A DNA stretch of 64,000 nt from Desulfuromonadales bacterium (lineage in GTDB: Bacteria > Desulfobacterota > Desulfuromonadia > Desulfuromonadales > Syntrophotaleaceae). The position numbers were made by a program, and so were the translations under genes. Below are positions 19,001 to 27,638 of this stretch, one piece after another. The stretch's first letter is position 1; every line of letters starts with the position of its first letter. Under the pieces are notes generated by a model. The model had not been told where the DNA came from and made no database searches. It saw only the letters and a program-made list of their open reading frames with translations. The DNA lies in NCBI GenBank assembly GCA_030154185.1, contig JASKKK010000003.1:23352-87351 (forward strand). Reading direction: 5' to 3'.

Positions 19001-19938
19001 GCACCGATGCCGTAGGCATTGTGCCCGTCTGTGGCAATGCGCCCCCCCGCCTCGAGAGTCAGATCCACATAGTCGAAACCGTAGTTTTCATCCGCCAGAG
19101 ACGCGCCGACGCCCTTGATGCCGGTTTTCTGCTCGCCGCTGGTCAGCACGGATCCGTCTTTGGTGACTGTTAGCGTCGCCCGCGCGTCGGCGCTGCCGTC
19201 GACAAGCGCAACCCAGTCGCGCGGCCTGTCGATTAGCGGGTCGGTCAGAATCGGAGCCGGTTCGTTCTGAGGGAAATACAGCGCGCGGATATCGGCAAAA
19301 TCGTGTTCCGACGGTTCCGCCACTCCCCCCAGCCAGAACAGCGCCGACCCGGGATCCAGGTTATGGGCGACTATGCCCAAAGCATGCCCCAGCTCATGCG
19401 TTGTCGTGTTTTGCAGAGAGGATGCATCCCACTCCCCAGCGTCGAGGTTATGAGAATTATAGTGAACGTCGCCCCACATGCTGAGCCCGGTCGTCTCCTC
19501 GACGGTCCCTGTAGGCGGCGAAACCTTGGCATGGGCAAAAGCTTGATACAGCGGATGGGCCGTGAAGCGAAGCGCCCCCTGCGCCCCGAAAGCACCAAAG
19601 GCATCGCCGCTGTCCGGCACCTCGACAAAGGAGATGTCGGCGGCAGAGCCCCAGGAGTCCAACGACCGACGAATGACGTCTCGCCACTGGGGAATCGCGG
19701 CAAACACCTCATCGAGGGATTCGGACAGGTAGCCTTCCACCGCGTAGCCGCCCGTGGTATCGAAGGAATAGGTCAGGGTGCGGTCGTCCCGCTCCAGAAC
19801 GGTCTGCCAACTGTAGCCGGTGCACAAAACCGGCGCGGCGTACAAGCAGGGCGTTAGGAATGTGAAGAACAAAAGGGCAAGCAAAAAGAACAGGACTCGG
19901 TTAACCGGGGACTTTCTCAAAGAAACGCAATGCAACAT
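16011..19938 (-). pseudogene. Autotransporter with matrixin-like protease domain, frameshifted in a G7 tract
   Basis: Two overlapping ORFs (19956-18427 and 18572-16011) become one reading frame of about 1308 residues if one G is removed from GGGGGGG (18590-18584). The junction then reads VLIRGANNVLAMQ, which fits the repeat pattern exactly. From ATG 19938 the order is: signal peptide (LFFLLALLFF, cleavage after YAA); a matrixin-like domain with HELGHALG in residues 181-188 (from ATG 19938); about 15 degenerate 25-residue beta repeats (G-x-I-x-T-x-G-x-x-A-x-G); a linker; and a 12-strand autotransporter barrel of about 275 residues ending in Phe. It may be phase-variable, a true pseudogene or carry a sequencing error. 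As written it makes a secreted fragment without barrel. Confidence 0.8.
17763..19044 (-). repeat. About 15 degenerate 25-residue coding repeats in the autotransporter passenger
   Basis: Units such as GTLATAGARGYGVYAYGANN and GSIATTGDHAHALFASGSGN recur with a period near 25 residues (75 bases). Glycine, the I/V-x-T pair, the second glycine and N before the next unit are kept, as expected for rungs of a beta-solenoid. Neighbouring units differ clearly in DNA, so this is an old repeat, not a recent tandem expansion. Confidence 0.8.
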
Positions 19939-19943
19939 AAAAA

Positions 19944-20040
19944 CCCTTACCTGCACGGAAATGGCACAATCGCCGAGTGGTCGATGTTTCGCGGCAAAGC
20001 GGGAAACATCTTATCATTAAAAAACTACAGGGTAAGGGTT
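19944..20040 (-). promoter_or_regulatory. Structured 5' leader that can pair the autotransporter ribosome binding site
   Basis: On the minus strand AACCCTTACCCTG (20040-20028) can pair, with one bulged base, with CAGGTAAGGGTT (19955-19944), which includes the AAGGG ribosome binding site before ATG 19938. Between them is a second perfect stem, GATGTTTC/GAAACATC (20010-20003 with 19990-19983), and a possible third, GGC/GCC. This resembles a three-way junction closing over the translation start. I do not recognise a known riboswitch class; the c-di-GMP and cobalamin consensus motifs are absent. Confidence 0.5.
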
Positions 20041-20190
20041 GCAAAGTGCGAGAGTCAACAGCAAAGTCGATATACCACCTGTCATTTTCAACTCTTTTAG
20101 GAATATCTGATTGCGGGGAGGCCGAACCACTAAATCTCAATGCGTCGATGTCTCTTTCTCCTCGCGACAGGCAGAACACCGGCTGCCTGT

Positions 20191-21360
20191 TCACGCACCA
20201 GTAATTTTCCGTTCCACGACATCGAACCATTTGAAAAGCCGAAAAACCGTTTTGCGCCCCCGCCTCCCGGCCCATTCCATGCAATTCAAAACCCTGCTGC
20301 GACGAATCAGGGCGCGAATCGCCCGGGCCGTCTTCCGGTCAACGCCGCGCCGGCGAATCTCGTCATAGGCCTTGATAAAAACCGGGGACACTCGCATCAC
20401 CTTGTCGAGATGACGATCCAGATCTCTTTTATTGGCAAAATTCCTGAAATCGTCGAGCCTGCCTTCCTGTTGGAGCACGAGCAAGGTGCGAACGCACTTC
20501 TGACACCGCCCGCAGTTCAGAAACTTTCCGGACAAAGCGAAAGACCCATAGAAATTTTGCTGACAGATGCGAAGATTACGCTGAGCCAGAGGGTTTGTCG
20601 CAATGGCGCGAATTTTGTCGTTCTTGGTCAAGGATGCGCCGTAATGGTCTATCGTCATGGATCGGGAAGACCAGAGAGGGTCGGTATCCCAGTGACTCCC
20701 ATAGGCTCCTTTCTCTCCCTGCGGCAGGCCCGACGAAACAACCAGTTCGCCAACCTGATCCAGGAAATGCCCTGCCGCCGCGATGGCCCCGCCGTAGGCA
20801 CATTTGTATTTTTTCCCGGCAATCGGATGTTTCCGGTAATTCGTCCGGATCATGGCGGCATCCATGTGCATTTCCGCGGCGACGCGCTGAACACTTTCAA
20901 AAGCGAAGCGGGCACCATCTTCATCCCCCAGATGGATATCGTAGCCATGCACGAGAACCAGCGTGTCAATGGGTCGCGGATAGGTTAGCAGCGAATAAAA
21001 AGAATCCACCCCTCCGGAAAAACACAAGGCCCTTCGACAACCCGACGTGTCGGCCGGCAGGATCGGGGAAACCTCCGCCACGATGTTGATGGGTCGCCAA
21101 CCCCACCATCTGGAAAAATATTCCATCAGCTTCTGAGAATTTGCCAGCCACTCCGGACATAGCGGATCCTCGAAAACCAGATCCCGGCCATGACTCATGG
21201 CCGGCACGAGCAAAGCACTGCCGAATCCCTCGGGAGATAATCGCAACCTGGTGTTTGCGGACTCAAACCACAGTGTCTCGCCGCCCACTTTTGCGGATAC
21301 CCGGCAAGCCCCGTCCTGACGATCATCGTAAACAAGCTTGCCGACCACGACCTGTTTCAT
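20191..21360 (-). CDS. PP-loop ATPase of unknown substrate (QueC-like adenylase)
   Basis: A 389-residue cytosolic protein. An N-terminal domain of about 100 residues without a known motif is followed by a PP-loop pyrophosphatase domain with CFSGGVDSF at residues 113-121, the ATP-binding signature of QueC, TilS and related adenylating enzymes. A CxxCxxC cluster (NCGRCQKCVRTL, Cys283, 286 and 289) should bind zinc or iron-sulfur, as in QueC. Also visible are KCAYGG and HWDTDPLWSS. It is probably not QueC itself, being longer and in the wrong context. It is the third gene of a GNAT/BKACE/PP-loop operon, 35 bases after the BKACE stop, so it may activate a carboxyl or carbonyl of a product made by these enzymes. 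ATG 21360 follows GGAGG. Confidence 0.72.
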   Translation of the reverse strand: MKQVVVGKLVYDDRQDGACRVSAKVGGETLWFESANTRLRLSPEGFGSALLVPAMSHGRDLVFEDPLCPEWLANSQKLMEYFSRWWGWRPINIVAEVSPILPADTSGCRRALCFSGGVDSFYSLLTYPRPIDTLVLVHGYDIHLGDEDGARFAFESVQRVAAEMHMDAAMIRTNYRKHPIAGKKYKCAYGGAIAAAGHFLDQVGELVVSSGLPQGEKGAYGSHWDTDPLWSSRSMTIDHYGASLTKNDKIRAIATNPLAQRNLRICQQNFYGSFALSGKFLNCGRCQKCVRTLLVLQQEGRLDDFRNFANKRDLDRHLDKVMRVSPVFIKAYDEIRRRGVDRKTARAIRALIRRSRVLNCMEWAGRRGRKTVFRLFKWFDVVERKITGA

Positions 21361-21395
21361 CGTTTCCTCCAAGGCCTCAAAACATGGAATGTCAT

Positions 21396-22352
21396 TTATT
21401 TCCCGCTCATGCTTCGTCCGATCTTTTCAGACCGTCTCATTCCCATATCCCAAGATTCCCGATCCTGTCTCTGGCCTGAAGGGAGCCCCAGCATCGCCCG
21501 CGCCTCGCACGGCTTAGCCACTTCGCGACCGAGTTCCGAACTCAGCCGCACCACGCGCCGAATCAACTGTTCGTTGGTTGCCAGGTTCCGCCGGGCGTAA
21601 TCGTAGTACAGATTGTCTTCCAATCCGACCCGGACATGTCCGCCCATAAGAATAGCGGCGGTGTTCATATTGAGTTGAAATCGCCCGATCCCGGCCGCTG
21701 CCCAATGGGCCGAAGGGGGCAGGCTTTTGACCATACAGCTCAAATCAAACAAAGTGGCAGGCGAAGCATAGAGCGAGCCGAGAAGAATATTCACGTAAAG
21801 CGGGCCTGTCAAAACGCCGCGCAGCATCAAAACCTTGACGGCGTGAATCATGCCCGGCTCGAATGCCTCGATTTCCGGAATGATACCGCGCTCGCTCATT
21901 TTCAACGCCAGCGCTTCGATCATCTCCGGCGTATTCACGGAAGCCTGTTCCGGGAAATTCAACGACCCCAGAGTCAGACTCCCCATATCGGGTTTGGCCT
22001 TGCCCTCCAGCTCCAGTGGCGCGGAACGGCAGTCAAAGGAATTATGCCGCCGGCCGCTGGTCGAAACGCAGAGGATCGCCTCGGGACAACGTTCCCGTAT
22101 GCCGAGAATCATCCCTTCGTACAATTCCTTCCGATAAGTCGGTTCGCCATCTTCGTCGCGAGCATGCAGATGCACGATGGAGGCCCCGGCCCGAATGCAG
22201 CGAACCGCATCCTCAATGATCTCCTTCGGCGAAAGAGGCACATGCGGAGAGTTTTTTCGCGTGGGTATCATCCCGGTGATCGCCGCATTGATTATCAGTT
22301 TTGGATAAGGCGTGACAGGATGCGGAATTCCCAAATCGTACAGATCATTCAT
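21396..22352 (-). CDS. Beta-keto acid cleavage enzyme (BKACE/DUF849)
   Basis: A 318-residue TIM-barrel enzyme of the BKACE family (formerly DUF849), whose founder Kce condenses 3-keto-5-aminohexanoate with acetyl-CoA to give acetoacetate and an aminoacyl-CoA. The zinc-binding HxH is visible in IVHLHARDEDG, with INAAITG at the first strand, CVSTSGR in the middle and MGGHVRVGLEDN near the C-terminal barrel strands, as in the family. The ATG at 22352 overlaps the upstream GNAT gene by eight bases; the longer start in the track is inside that gene. No lysine fermentation genes (kdd, kal) are nearby, so the substrate is probably another beta-keto acid. Confidence 0.88.
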   Translation of the reverse strand: MNDLYDLGIPHPVTPYPKLIINAAITGMIPTRKNSPHVPLSPKEIIEDAVRCIRAGASIVHLHARDEDGEPTYRKELYEGMILGIRERCPEAILCVSTSGRRHNSFDCRSAPLELEGKAKPDMGSLTLGSLNFPEQASVNTPEMIEALALKMSERGIIPEIEAFEPGMIHAVKVLMLRGVLTGPLYVNILLGSLYASPATLFDLSCMVKSLPPSAHWAAAGIGRFQLNMNTAAILMGGHVRVGLEDNLYYDYARRNLATNEQLIRRVVRLSSELGREVAKPCEARAMLGLPSGQRQDRESWDMGMRRSEKIGRSMSGK

Positions 22353-22827
22353 CTGCAGCAACCTTTTTGAAATCTTCCGCCCACTTCTCCAAATCGACCT
22401 GCAAAGTCGTCCAGCAGTCGATATCCGGCACACCGAATTCGTGCTCTTTTTTCAACTTTCCGACTTTTTCATAGCCGAAATGCTTTATGTACCAGGCAAT
22501 ACTTTCCGGACGATCGCAATTGGTTATCAGCGTTTTGATTCCCCGCCGAGCCATCTGCTCCATCCGGTAAGTTTGCAGCTTCACCCCCAGTCCCATACCG
22601 CGACAGGCCTTGTCCACGGCCATCAGTTCGGTTTTGGCTTCGCAATCGGACAGTATTTTGTATCCGCAAAACCCGACAACCTTGCCATCCATCCGAATCA
22701 CCGCATAGTTTTCCCAGCTGATTTCCGGCATTTCCGGAGAAGGGACATAATGCATATTCACTTGCTTCAGCAGTGTCATGACCTGCGGCTTGTCCGAGTC
22801 CCGTAATTTTTCAATAGCTACACCCAC
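22345..22827 (-). CDS. GNAT-family N-acetyltransferase
   Basis: A 160-residue GNAT protein. The acetyl-CoA loop appears as VDKACRGMGLGVKLQ, preceded by the strand GKVVGFCGYKIL and followed by KTLITNC and YIKHFGYEKVG, the usual family order. GTG at 22827 has GGGAGG five bases upstream; the ORF track extends 47 codons further into an AT-rich leader. It is the first gene of the operon with a BKACE and a PP-loop enzyme, and its stop lies within the start of the BKACE gene (ATGAATGA). It presumably acylates an amine on the compound this operon makes or breaks down. Confidence 0.8.
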   Translation of the reverse strand: MGVAIEKLRDSDKPQVMTLLKQVNMHYVPSPEMPEISWENYAVIRMDGKVVGFCGYKILSDCEAKTELMAVDKACRGMGLGVKLQTYRMEQMARRGIKTLITNCDRPESIAWYIKHFGYEKVGKLKKEHEFGVPDIDCWTTLQVDLEKWAEDFKKVAADE

Positions 22828-22958
22828 CGAAACCTCCCGTCTTATAATCTTAATTGGATCTTGTCGCTGGAATCTCTGCACAAAACAGATTTGATAGGGT
22901 AAGGAAAATTGTGGAACAATCCGCAAAGGTGCAAAAGAGTCTGTCCCGGCAAAAGACA

Positions 22959-22987
22959 AACATAGCATTGGATATTATCTAATTCAA
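22959..22987 (-). promoter_or_regulatory. Possible promoter of the GNAT-BKACE-PP-loop operon
   Basis: On the minus strand TTGAAT and TATGTT are separated by 17 bases within an AT-rich 200-base spacer, about 130 bases before the GTG start. The score is moderate. Confidence 0.4.
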
Positions 22988-23030
22988 CAAATCTAACAAT
23001 GCAGAGCGAAGCGATTTTCGCCTCTTGCAT

Positions 23031-24314
23031 TTATCGCGTGAAGCCCGCGAGCCGCTTCTCCACCGCCTTGCGTTGCCGTTTGTTGAACGGCCCGACGAAG
23101 GCGAGGGCGAGGGCTTTCGGGTCGAACAGTTCGGCGGCGACATCGCGTACCTGGGCAGCCGTCAGGGCCTGCACCTGTCGACACTCTTCGGCCAGGGTCA
23201 GGGGATAGCCGACCAGTTCGCCCCAGCCGAAGCGACCGGCGCGGCTGTCGGCCTGGTCAAGGCTGAATTCTTGTTCATAGACGAAGGCGCGCACCACCCG
23301 TTCCAATTCGTCTTCGCCAGCAGGGGTGCGGCGTAAATCTTCAAGCATCTGCAACAGCTCCTGCAAAGCCTGCATGAGGCTGGACGGCGCTACGGCGAGA
23401 TCGATGGAAAACAAGCCGCAATCGTCGTACAAACCGAGGTTGGCTTCGGCATGATAGGTCAGGCCGAGCTGCTCGCGCAAACGCACCATAAGACGCGCAC
23501 TGCTACCGGACAGGATGCGCCGCAACAGACGCAGGGCAGGGGTTCGGGAATCCCTGCGGCCCGGCACACGGTAAGCCAGTTGCAGATGGATCTGCGACGA
23601 AGCATCCCGGGTCCAGACGGCAAGGGGGCCACGGTCATGAGACGGCGGAGCGGGCAATGCACTCGGAACGGAGCGAGCGTGCCAATCACCGAAAGCGGCA
23701 TCTACGGCGTCCAGGGCCTGCCGGCGGGTGACCCGGCCGGCGACGGCAACAACAACATTGCCGGGGGTGTACCATGTATCGAGATGCTGCCGCAGATCAT
23801 CGCAGGTCAGCCCCTGCACCGAATCGTGCGTGCCGACTGTCGGCAGGCTCAGGGGGTGCTTCGGCCAGATCAGGCGGCTGGTAAGATTATCCGGATTGAT
23901 CTCCTCGCCGCTCTCGTTGACGTCCTCCAGAGCCTCCTCGACGATAATGCGGCGTTCGATGTCGATGTCCTTGAGCAGACTGCGACGCAGCAGGGAAGCA
24001 AAAAGAGCGGCCCCCTCGGCGACATGATCGGGATGCAGGCGGGAATGGTAGCATGTCGTTTCACCGTCGGTGGCGGCATTGACGGTGCCGCCGAGGGCTT
24101 CGAAAGCCGACTCCAGAGCCAGGCCCGTCGGGTAATCCGCAGTGCCGCGAAACAGCATATGCTCCAAAAAGTGTGAGATGCCGGCTTTGTCGGCCTGTTC
24201 ATGGCGACCGCCGACACCGACGTGGCAGACCATTTCGACGCTGTGCAGGTGCGGCATCTCGACCGTCACCAGACGCAGGCCGTTGGCCAGTGTGTCCTTG
24301 TAATATTCTGTCAT
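23031..24314 (-). CDS. M16-family zinc peptidase (pitrilysin/MPP-like)
   Basis: A 427-residue single-chain M16B peptidase. The inverted zinc motif HFLEHM (HxxEH) is near residue 48, and the distal glutamate lies in the IVEEALEDVNES region about 75 residues on. The C-terminal half has LREQLGLTYHAEA, the usual R/Y pair that contacts substrate. It ends the long heme operon, 49 bases after DUF2270. Members often stand beside housekeeping genes; a role in peptide or precursor cleavage is family knowledge, and the substrate is unknown. No signal peptide is visible, so it is cytosolic. Confidence 0.88.
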   Translation of the reverse strand: MTEYYKDTLANGLRLVTVEMPHLHSVEMVCHVGVGGRHEQADKAGISHFLEHMLFRGTADYPTGLALESAFEALGGTVNAATDGETTCYHSRLHPDHVAEGAALFASLLRRSLLKDIDIERRIIVEEALEDVNESGEEINPDNLTSRLIWPKHPLSLPTVGTHDSVQGLTCDDLRQHLDTWYTPGNVVVAVAGRVTRRQALDAVDAAFGDWHARSVPSALPAPPSHDRGPLAVWTRDASSQIHLQLAYRVPGRRDSRTPALRLLRRILSGSSARLMVRLREQLGLTYHAEANLGLYDDCGLFSIDLAVAPSSLMQALQELLQMLEDLRRTPAGEDELERVVRAFVYEQEFSLDQADSRAGRFGWGELVGYPLTLAEECRQVQALTAAQVRDVAAELFDPKALALAFVGPFNKRQRKAVEKRLAGFTR

Positions 24315-24363
24315 ACCTCAGGTATCCGGGGGATTATGGTGTCAGGTAAGGCGAACGACCAAG

Positions 24364-25038
24364 TCAGCCGCCCTGCCGGGGATAGATCAGATCGCGCCCG
24401 CCCCTGGCCAGGCGGCCGGCGTGGCGCAGGTACATGAGATGTACGGCAAATACCGCCATGAACAGCAGAGTCCACATACCGGACAGGCCCCCGACCGCCG
24501 CCTGCTCGAGATACTGTCTCCAGGACCTTGCAATGAGCGGATGCAGCTTGATTTTCAGCAGCCAGCCGGCCAGCATCACACCAAACAGATAGATGTAGTT
24601 GGCGTGGATCCGCTGGCCGATGGCCTGCAACAGGCTCATCTTGTAGCGGGGGTGCAGCAGGTCGTCGGCCAGGTCGATACGCCACCGTGCCTGCGGGGAG
24701 AAATCGAGCCGTCCTTTGAGAAGATTGGCGACAAATTGCTGGTGCAACAGGCGCACGCGGTATTCGTAGGCATCGTAAAACCGGAAGCGCCGCGCCTCCA
24801 CGAACAACAGGATATAGACCATGGCCACGCCGAATATGAAAGCGGCATGGGTAATCTCGGGATGACTGAAAGCGAATCCCAGAAATGCGGCGGTGGCCGC
24901 GACCGCCCAGTTGGTGGTGCGGTCGAGCCTTTCCCGCCAGGCCAGAGCACGCGCCGACTCCGCCCGGTAATAATGGATGACGGCGGTGATGGTTTCGGTG
25001 CGACTCAGGGATTTGTCGTCAAGGGGCGTATCCGGCAT
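24364..25038 (-). CDS. DUF2270 membrane protein
   Basis: A 224-residue protein matching the DUF2270 pattern: an N-terminal HYYRAESARALAWRERLDRTTNWA segment, two close membrane helices (about residues 44-80), a soluble middle with RFYDAYEYRVRLLHQQF, and two more helices at about 145-165 and 185-205. Its function is unknown. It lies between hemB (22 bases) and the M16 peptidase in the tetrapyrrole operon, but nothing in it points to heme chemistry. Confidence 0.75.
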   Translation of the reverse strand: MPDTPLDDKSLSRTETITAVIHYYRAESARALAWRERLDRTTNWAVAATAAFLGFAFSHPEITHAAFIFGVAMVYILLFVEARRFRFYDAYEYRVRLLHQQFVANLLKGRLDFSPQARWRIDLADDLLHPRYKMSLLQAIGQRIHANYIYLFGVMLAGWLLKIKLHPLIARSWRQYLEQAAVGGLSGMWTLLFMAVFAVHLMYLRHAGRLARGGRDLIYPRQGG

Positions 25039-25060
25039 GGTCGCTGAGATCCTGTTCTGT

Positions 25061-26038
25061 TCAAGCCTGCGTCAACAGTCGAGCCGCTTCCTTGGCATGA
25101 TAGCTGATGATCAAGTCGGCACCGGCCCGTTTCATGCCGGTAAGCAGTTCGAGCATCACCCGGTCGTGTTCGATCCAGCCCTGCCGGCCGGCAGCCTTGA
25201 GCATGGCAAATTCGCCGGAAACGTTGTAGGCCGCCAGCGGCAGATCGTAGCGCTCGCGCAAATCGCGCAGGATGTCGAGATAGGCCATGGCCGGCTTGAC
25301 AATCAGAAAATCGGCGTTTTCGTTCACATCGAGTTGAGCCTCGCGCAGGGCTTCACGGCGGTTGGCCGGATCCATCTGGTAGGAGCGGCGGTCGCCGAAC
25401 CGGGGCGCCGATTCGGCCGCTTCGCGAAACGGACCGTAAAAGGCGCTGGCATATTTCACAGCATAACTCATGATCGGCACGCCGTCGAATCCATCGGTGT
25501 CGAGGGCTCGGCGGATGGCTGCCACCCTCCCGTCCATCATATCGCTCGGCGCAACGATATCGGCTCCGGCGCGGGCATGGGCCACGGCCTGCATACACAA
25601 AAGCTCCAGGGTGGGATCGTTGACTACCTCTTCACCACGGATGACGCCGCAGTGACCGTGATCGGTATATTCGCATAGACACACATCGGTAATGACGATC
25701 AACTCCGGCACGGCCTGCTTAACGGCACGGACGGCACGCGGAATGATGCCGTTTTCCTTGGTGCCTGCGCTTCCCTCGGCATCCTTGTGATCCGGGATGC
25801 CGAACAGAATCACCGCCGGAATGCCGAGATTCCAGACCTCGCGGGCTTCCGTAACCAGACGATCGATGGACAACTGACAAACCCCGGGCATGGAACTGAT
25901 GGGATTGCAGACGTCCTCCCCCTCGACGCAAAACAGCGGATAGATCAAATCGTCCACAGCCAATCGGGTTTCGCGGACCATGTTCCGCAGGGTCGGGGTA
26001 CGGCGCGTGCGGCGGGCCCGGTACTCGGGGAATTTCAT
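25061..26038 (-). CDS. hemB: Delta-aminolevulinic acid dehydratase (porphobilinogen synthase)
   Basis: A 325-residue HemB that joins two aminolevulinate molecules to porphobilinogen. The zinc-type cysteine triad is visible in [14 protein letters not shown]. The two lysines at the Schiff-base sites lie in [14 protein letters not shown] and [19 protein letters not shown] precedes the ATG. It follows the fused cobA-hemD gene in the same operon. Length and motifs are normal. Confidence 0.96.
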   Translation of the reverse strand: MKFPEYRARRTRRTPTLRNMVRETRLAVDDLIYPLFCVEGEDVCNPISSMPGVCQLSIDRLVTEAREVWNLGIPAVILFGIPDHKDAEGSAGTKENGIIPRAVRAVKQAVPELIVITDVCLCEYTDHGHCGVIRGEEVVNDPTLELLCMQAVAHARAGADIVAPSDMMDGRVAAIRRALDTDGFDGVPIMSYAVKYASAFYGPFREAAESAPRFGDRRSYQMDPANRREALREAQLDVNENADFLIVKPAMAYLDILRDLRERYDLPLAAYNVSGEFAMLKAAGRQGWIEHDRVMLELLTGMKRAGADLIISYHAKEAARLLTQA

Positions 26039-26085
26039 GGCAGACTCCTTTTAGCCAGCTAGGTTACAGAGTTTCATAAGCCGAT

Positions 26086-27636
26086 TTATAGGGAACCGTC
26101 GGCAGCTGAAGCAAAGTATAGCTGCAGCGCCTCGATCAAAGACTCCACCGTCGGCGCGGCCGCTTCCACGGCAACTTCCAGACCATGCCGCCGAAGGGTG
26201 GCGCTGGTCAGAGGACCGAGGCTGGCGACGGCTACCTTTGCCAACAGATGGGGAGCATCGTCGCCAAGGAGTTTCAGGCAATATTCCACCGCCGAGGACG
26301 AAGCAAAGGTCGCAGCATCGACACCCTCCTCAAGGATTTTACGCAACCGGTCCGCCGCGCCTTCGGCAGCGCGGGTTTGATAGGCCACCGGAGCCGACAC
26401 TTCGGCACCTGCGGCCGTCAGTTCCGTAACCAGCAAGTCACGAGCCAGTTGGCTGCGGGGATAGAGGATGCGTTTCCCAACCACGCCATGTTCAAGGAGG
26501 GCGGCCAGCACCCCTTCGGCACACTGCTTATCAGGCAGCATGTCGGCGCGCAGGCCGCGCTGCTGCAAAGCGGCGGCGGTTTTAGGCCCCACCGTGGCAA
26601 TGTGAGTGCCGTGCAAGGCACGGCCGTCCAGCCCCAGAGCAAACAGTCTCTCGAAAAAATAGTTCACCGCATTCACCGAGGTCAGCACCAGCACATCGAT
26701 GCGGGATAGCTGGCCCAGGGCGGCATCCAGCTCCCTCCAGTCGGGCGGCGGCACGATCTCCAGGGTTGGGCAGCACATCACTTCGGATCCCGCTGCCTGC
26801 AAACCGTCGCTGAGCGAGCCGGCCTGGCCTGCGGCCCGGGTCACCAGGATGCGCCGACCGAAAAGCGGCCGTTTGTCAAACCAACGCAACCGCTCGCGCA
26901 ACGCCACGATTTCCCCGACGACAATGATGGCCGGAGGCCCAAGCCGGGCCTGCTGAACACGATCCGTGATATCGGCCAGGGTACCGACGAGGGTCTGTTG
27001 CCGGGGGGTGGTGCCCCAGCGGACAACGGCGACCGGCGTTTCGGGTGCGCGGCCGTGTTCCATGAGTTTTTCCGTAATGGTGCCGAGGTTGCCCATGCCC
27101 ATGTAAAAGAGCAGGGTGCCGACACCGGTAGCCAGTTTCGACCAATCGAGACTCGATACCTTTTTGGTCGGATCCTCATGGCCGGTAATCAGACCCAGGC
27201 TGGTGGTGTAGTCGCGGTGGGTAAGAGGGATGCCGGCGTAGATGGCGGCGCCGAATCCGGCGGTGACACCCGGCACGATCTCGAAAGACATTCCTGCTTC
27301 GGCCAGTTCGTAAGCTTCTTCGCCACCGCGCCCGAAAAGGCAGGGATCGCCCCCCTTTAGGCGCACCACAATCTTGCCCTCTCGGGCTTTTTCGATCAGC
27401 AGGGCGTTGATCTGCTCCTGCGGCAGATGGTGGTGACCGGCAGTCTTGCCGACATAGATGCGCTCGGCGTCGATCGGCGCGTCGTCGAGCAATCGCGGAT
27501 TTGCCAGATAGTCGTAAACCACCACCTGGGCTCGGCGCAGGCACTGCAATCCCCGTACGGTCAACAAACCGGGATCTCCGGGACCGGCTCCAACCAGGTA
27601 GACGACGCCTTTGCAGTTGCTCTCGGTGGAAACCAT
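26086..27636 (-). CDS. cobA-hemD: Fused uroporphyrinogen-III C-methyltransferase / uroporphyrinogen-III synthase
   Basis: A 516-residue bifunctional protein. Residues 8-250 are the SUMT part (CobA), with VYLVGAGPGDPGLLT and VVRLKGGDPCLFGRGGEE, which makes precorrin-2 from uroporphyrinogen III. Residues from about 260 are HemD (RRILVTRAAGQAG, SVNAVNYFF, a late FASSSAVEY), which closes the linear tetrapyrrole. The ORF track adds 113 codons upstream that lie within hemC and are not real; ATG 27636 comes directly after the hemC stop region (overlap-free, two bases). The fusion places synthesis and first methylation of uro'gen III in one chain, so it feeds both heme and siroheme/cobamide branches. 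Confidence 0.93.
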   Translation of the reverse strand: MVSTESNCKGVVYLVGAGPGDPGLLTVRGLQCLRRAQVVVYDYLANPRLLDDAPIDAERIYVGKTAGHHHLPQEQINALLIEKAREGKIVVRLKGGDPCLFGRGGEEAYELAEAGMSFEIVPGVTAGFGAAIYAGIPLTHRDYTTSLGLITGHEDPTKKVSSLDWSKLATGVGTLLFYMGMGNLGTITEKLMEHGRAPETPVAVVRWGTTPRQQTLVGTLADITDRVQQARLGPPAIIVVGEIVALRERLRWFDKRPLFGRRILVTRAAGQAGSLSDGLQAAGSEVMCCPTLEIVPPPDWRELDAALGQLSRIDVLVLTSVNAVNYFFERLFALGLDGRALHGTHIATVGPKTAAALQQRGLRADMLPDKQCAEGVLAALLEHGVVGKRILYPRSQLARDLLVTELTAAGAEVSAPVAYQTRAAEGAADRLRKILEEGVDAATFASSSAVEYCLKLLGDDAPHLLAKVAVASLGPLTSATLRRHGLEVAVEAAAPTVESLIEALQLYFASAADGSL

Positions 27637-27638
27637 GG

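Noticed and set aside
17763-19044. CRISPR-like array in the repeat region
   Set aside because: The repeats are protein-coding, degenerate and have no constant spacers.
19944-20040. c-di-GMP (GEMM) or cobalamin riboswitch
   Set aside because: The conserved core sequences of these classes are not present; only an unclassified structure can be supported.
5139-21360. A queuosine gene cluster linking queH and the PP-loop gene
   Set aside because: The two genes are 15 kb apart in unrelated operons, and the PP-loop protein is not a standard QueC.
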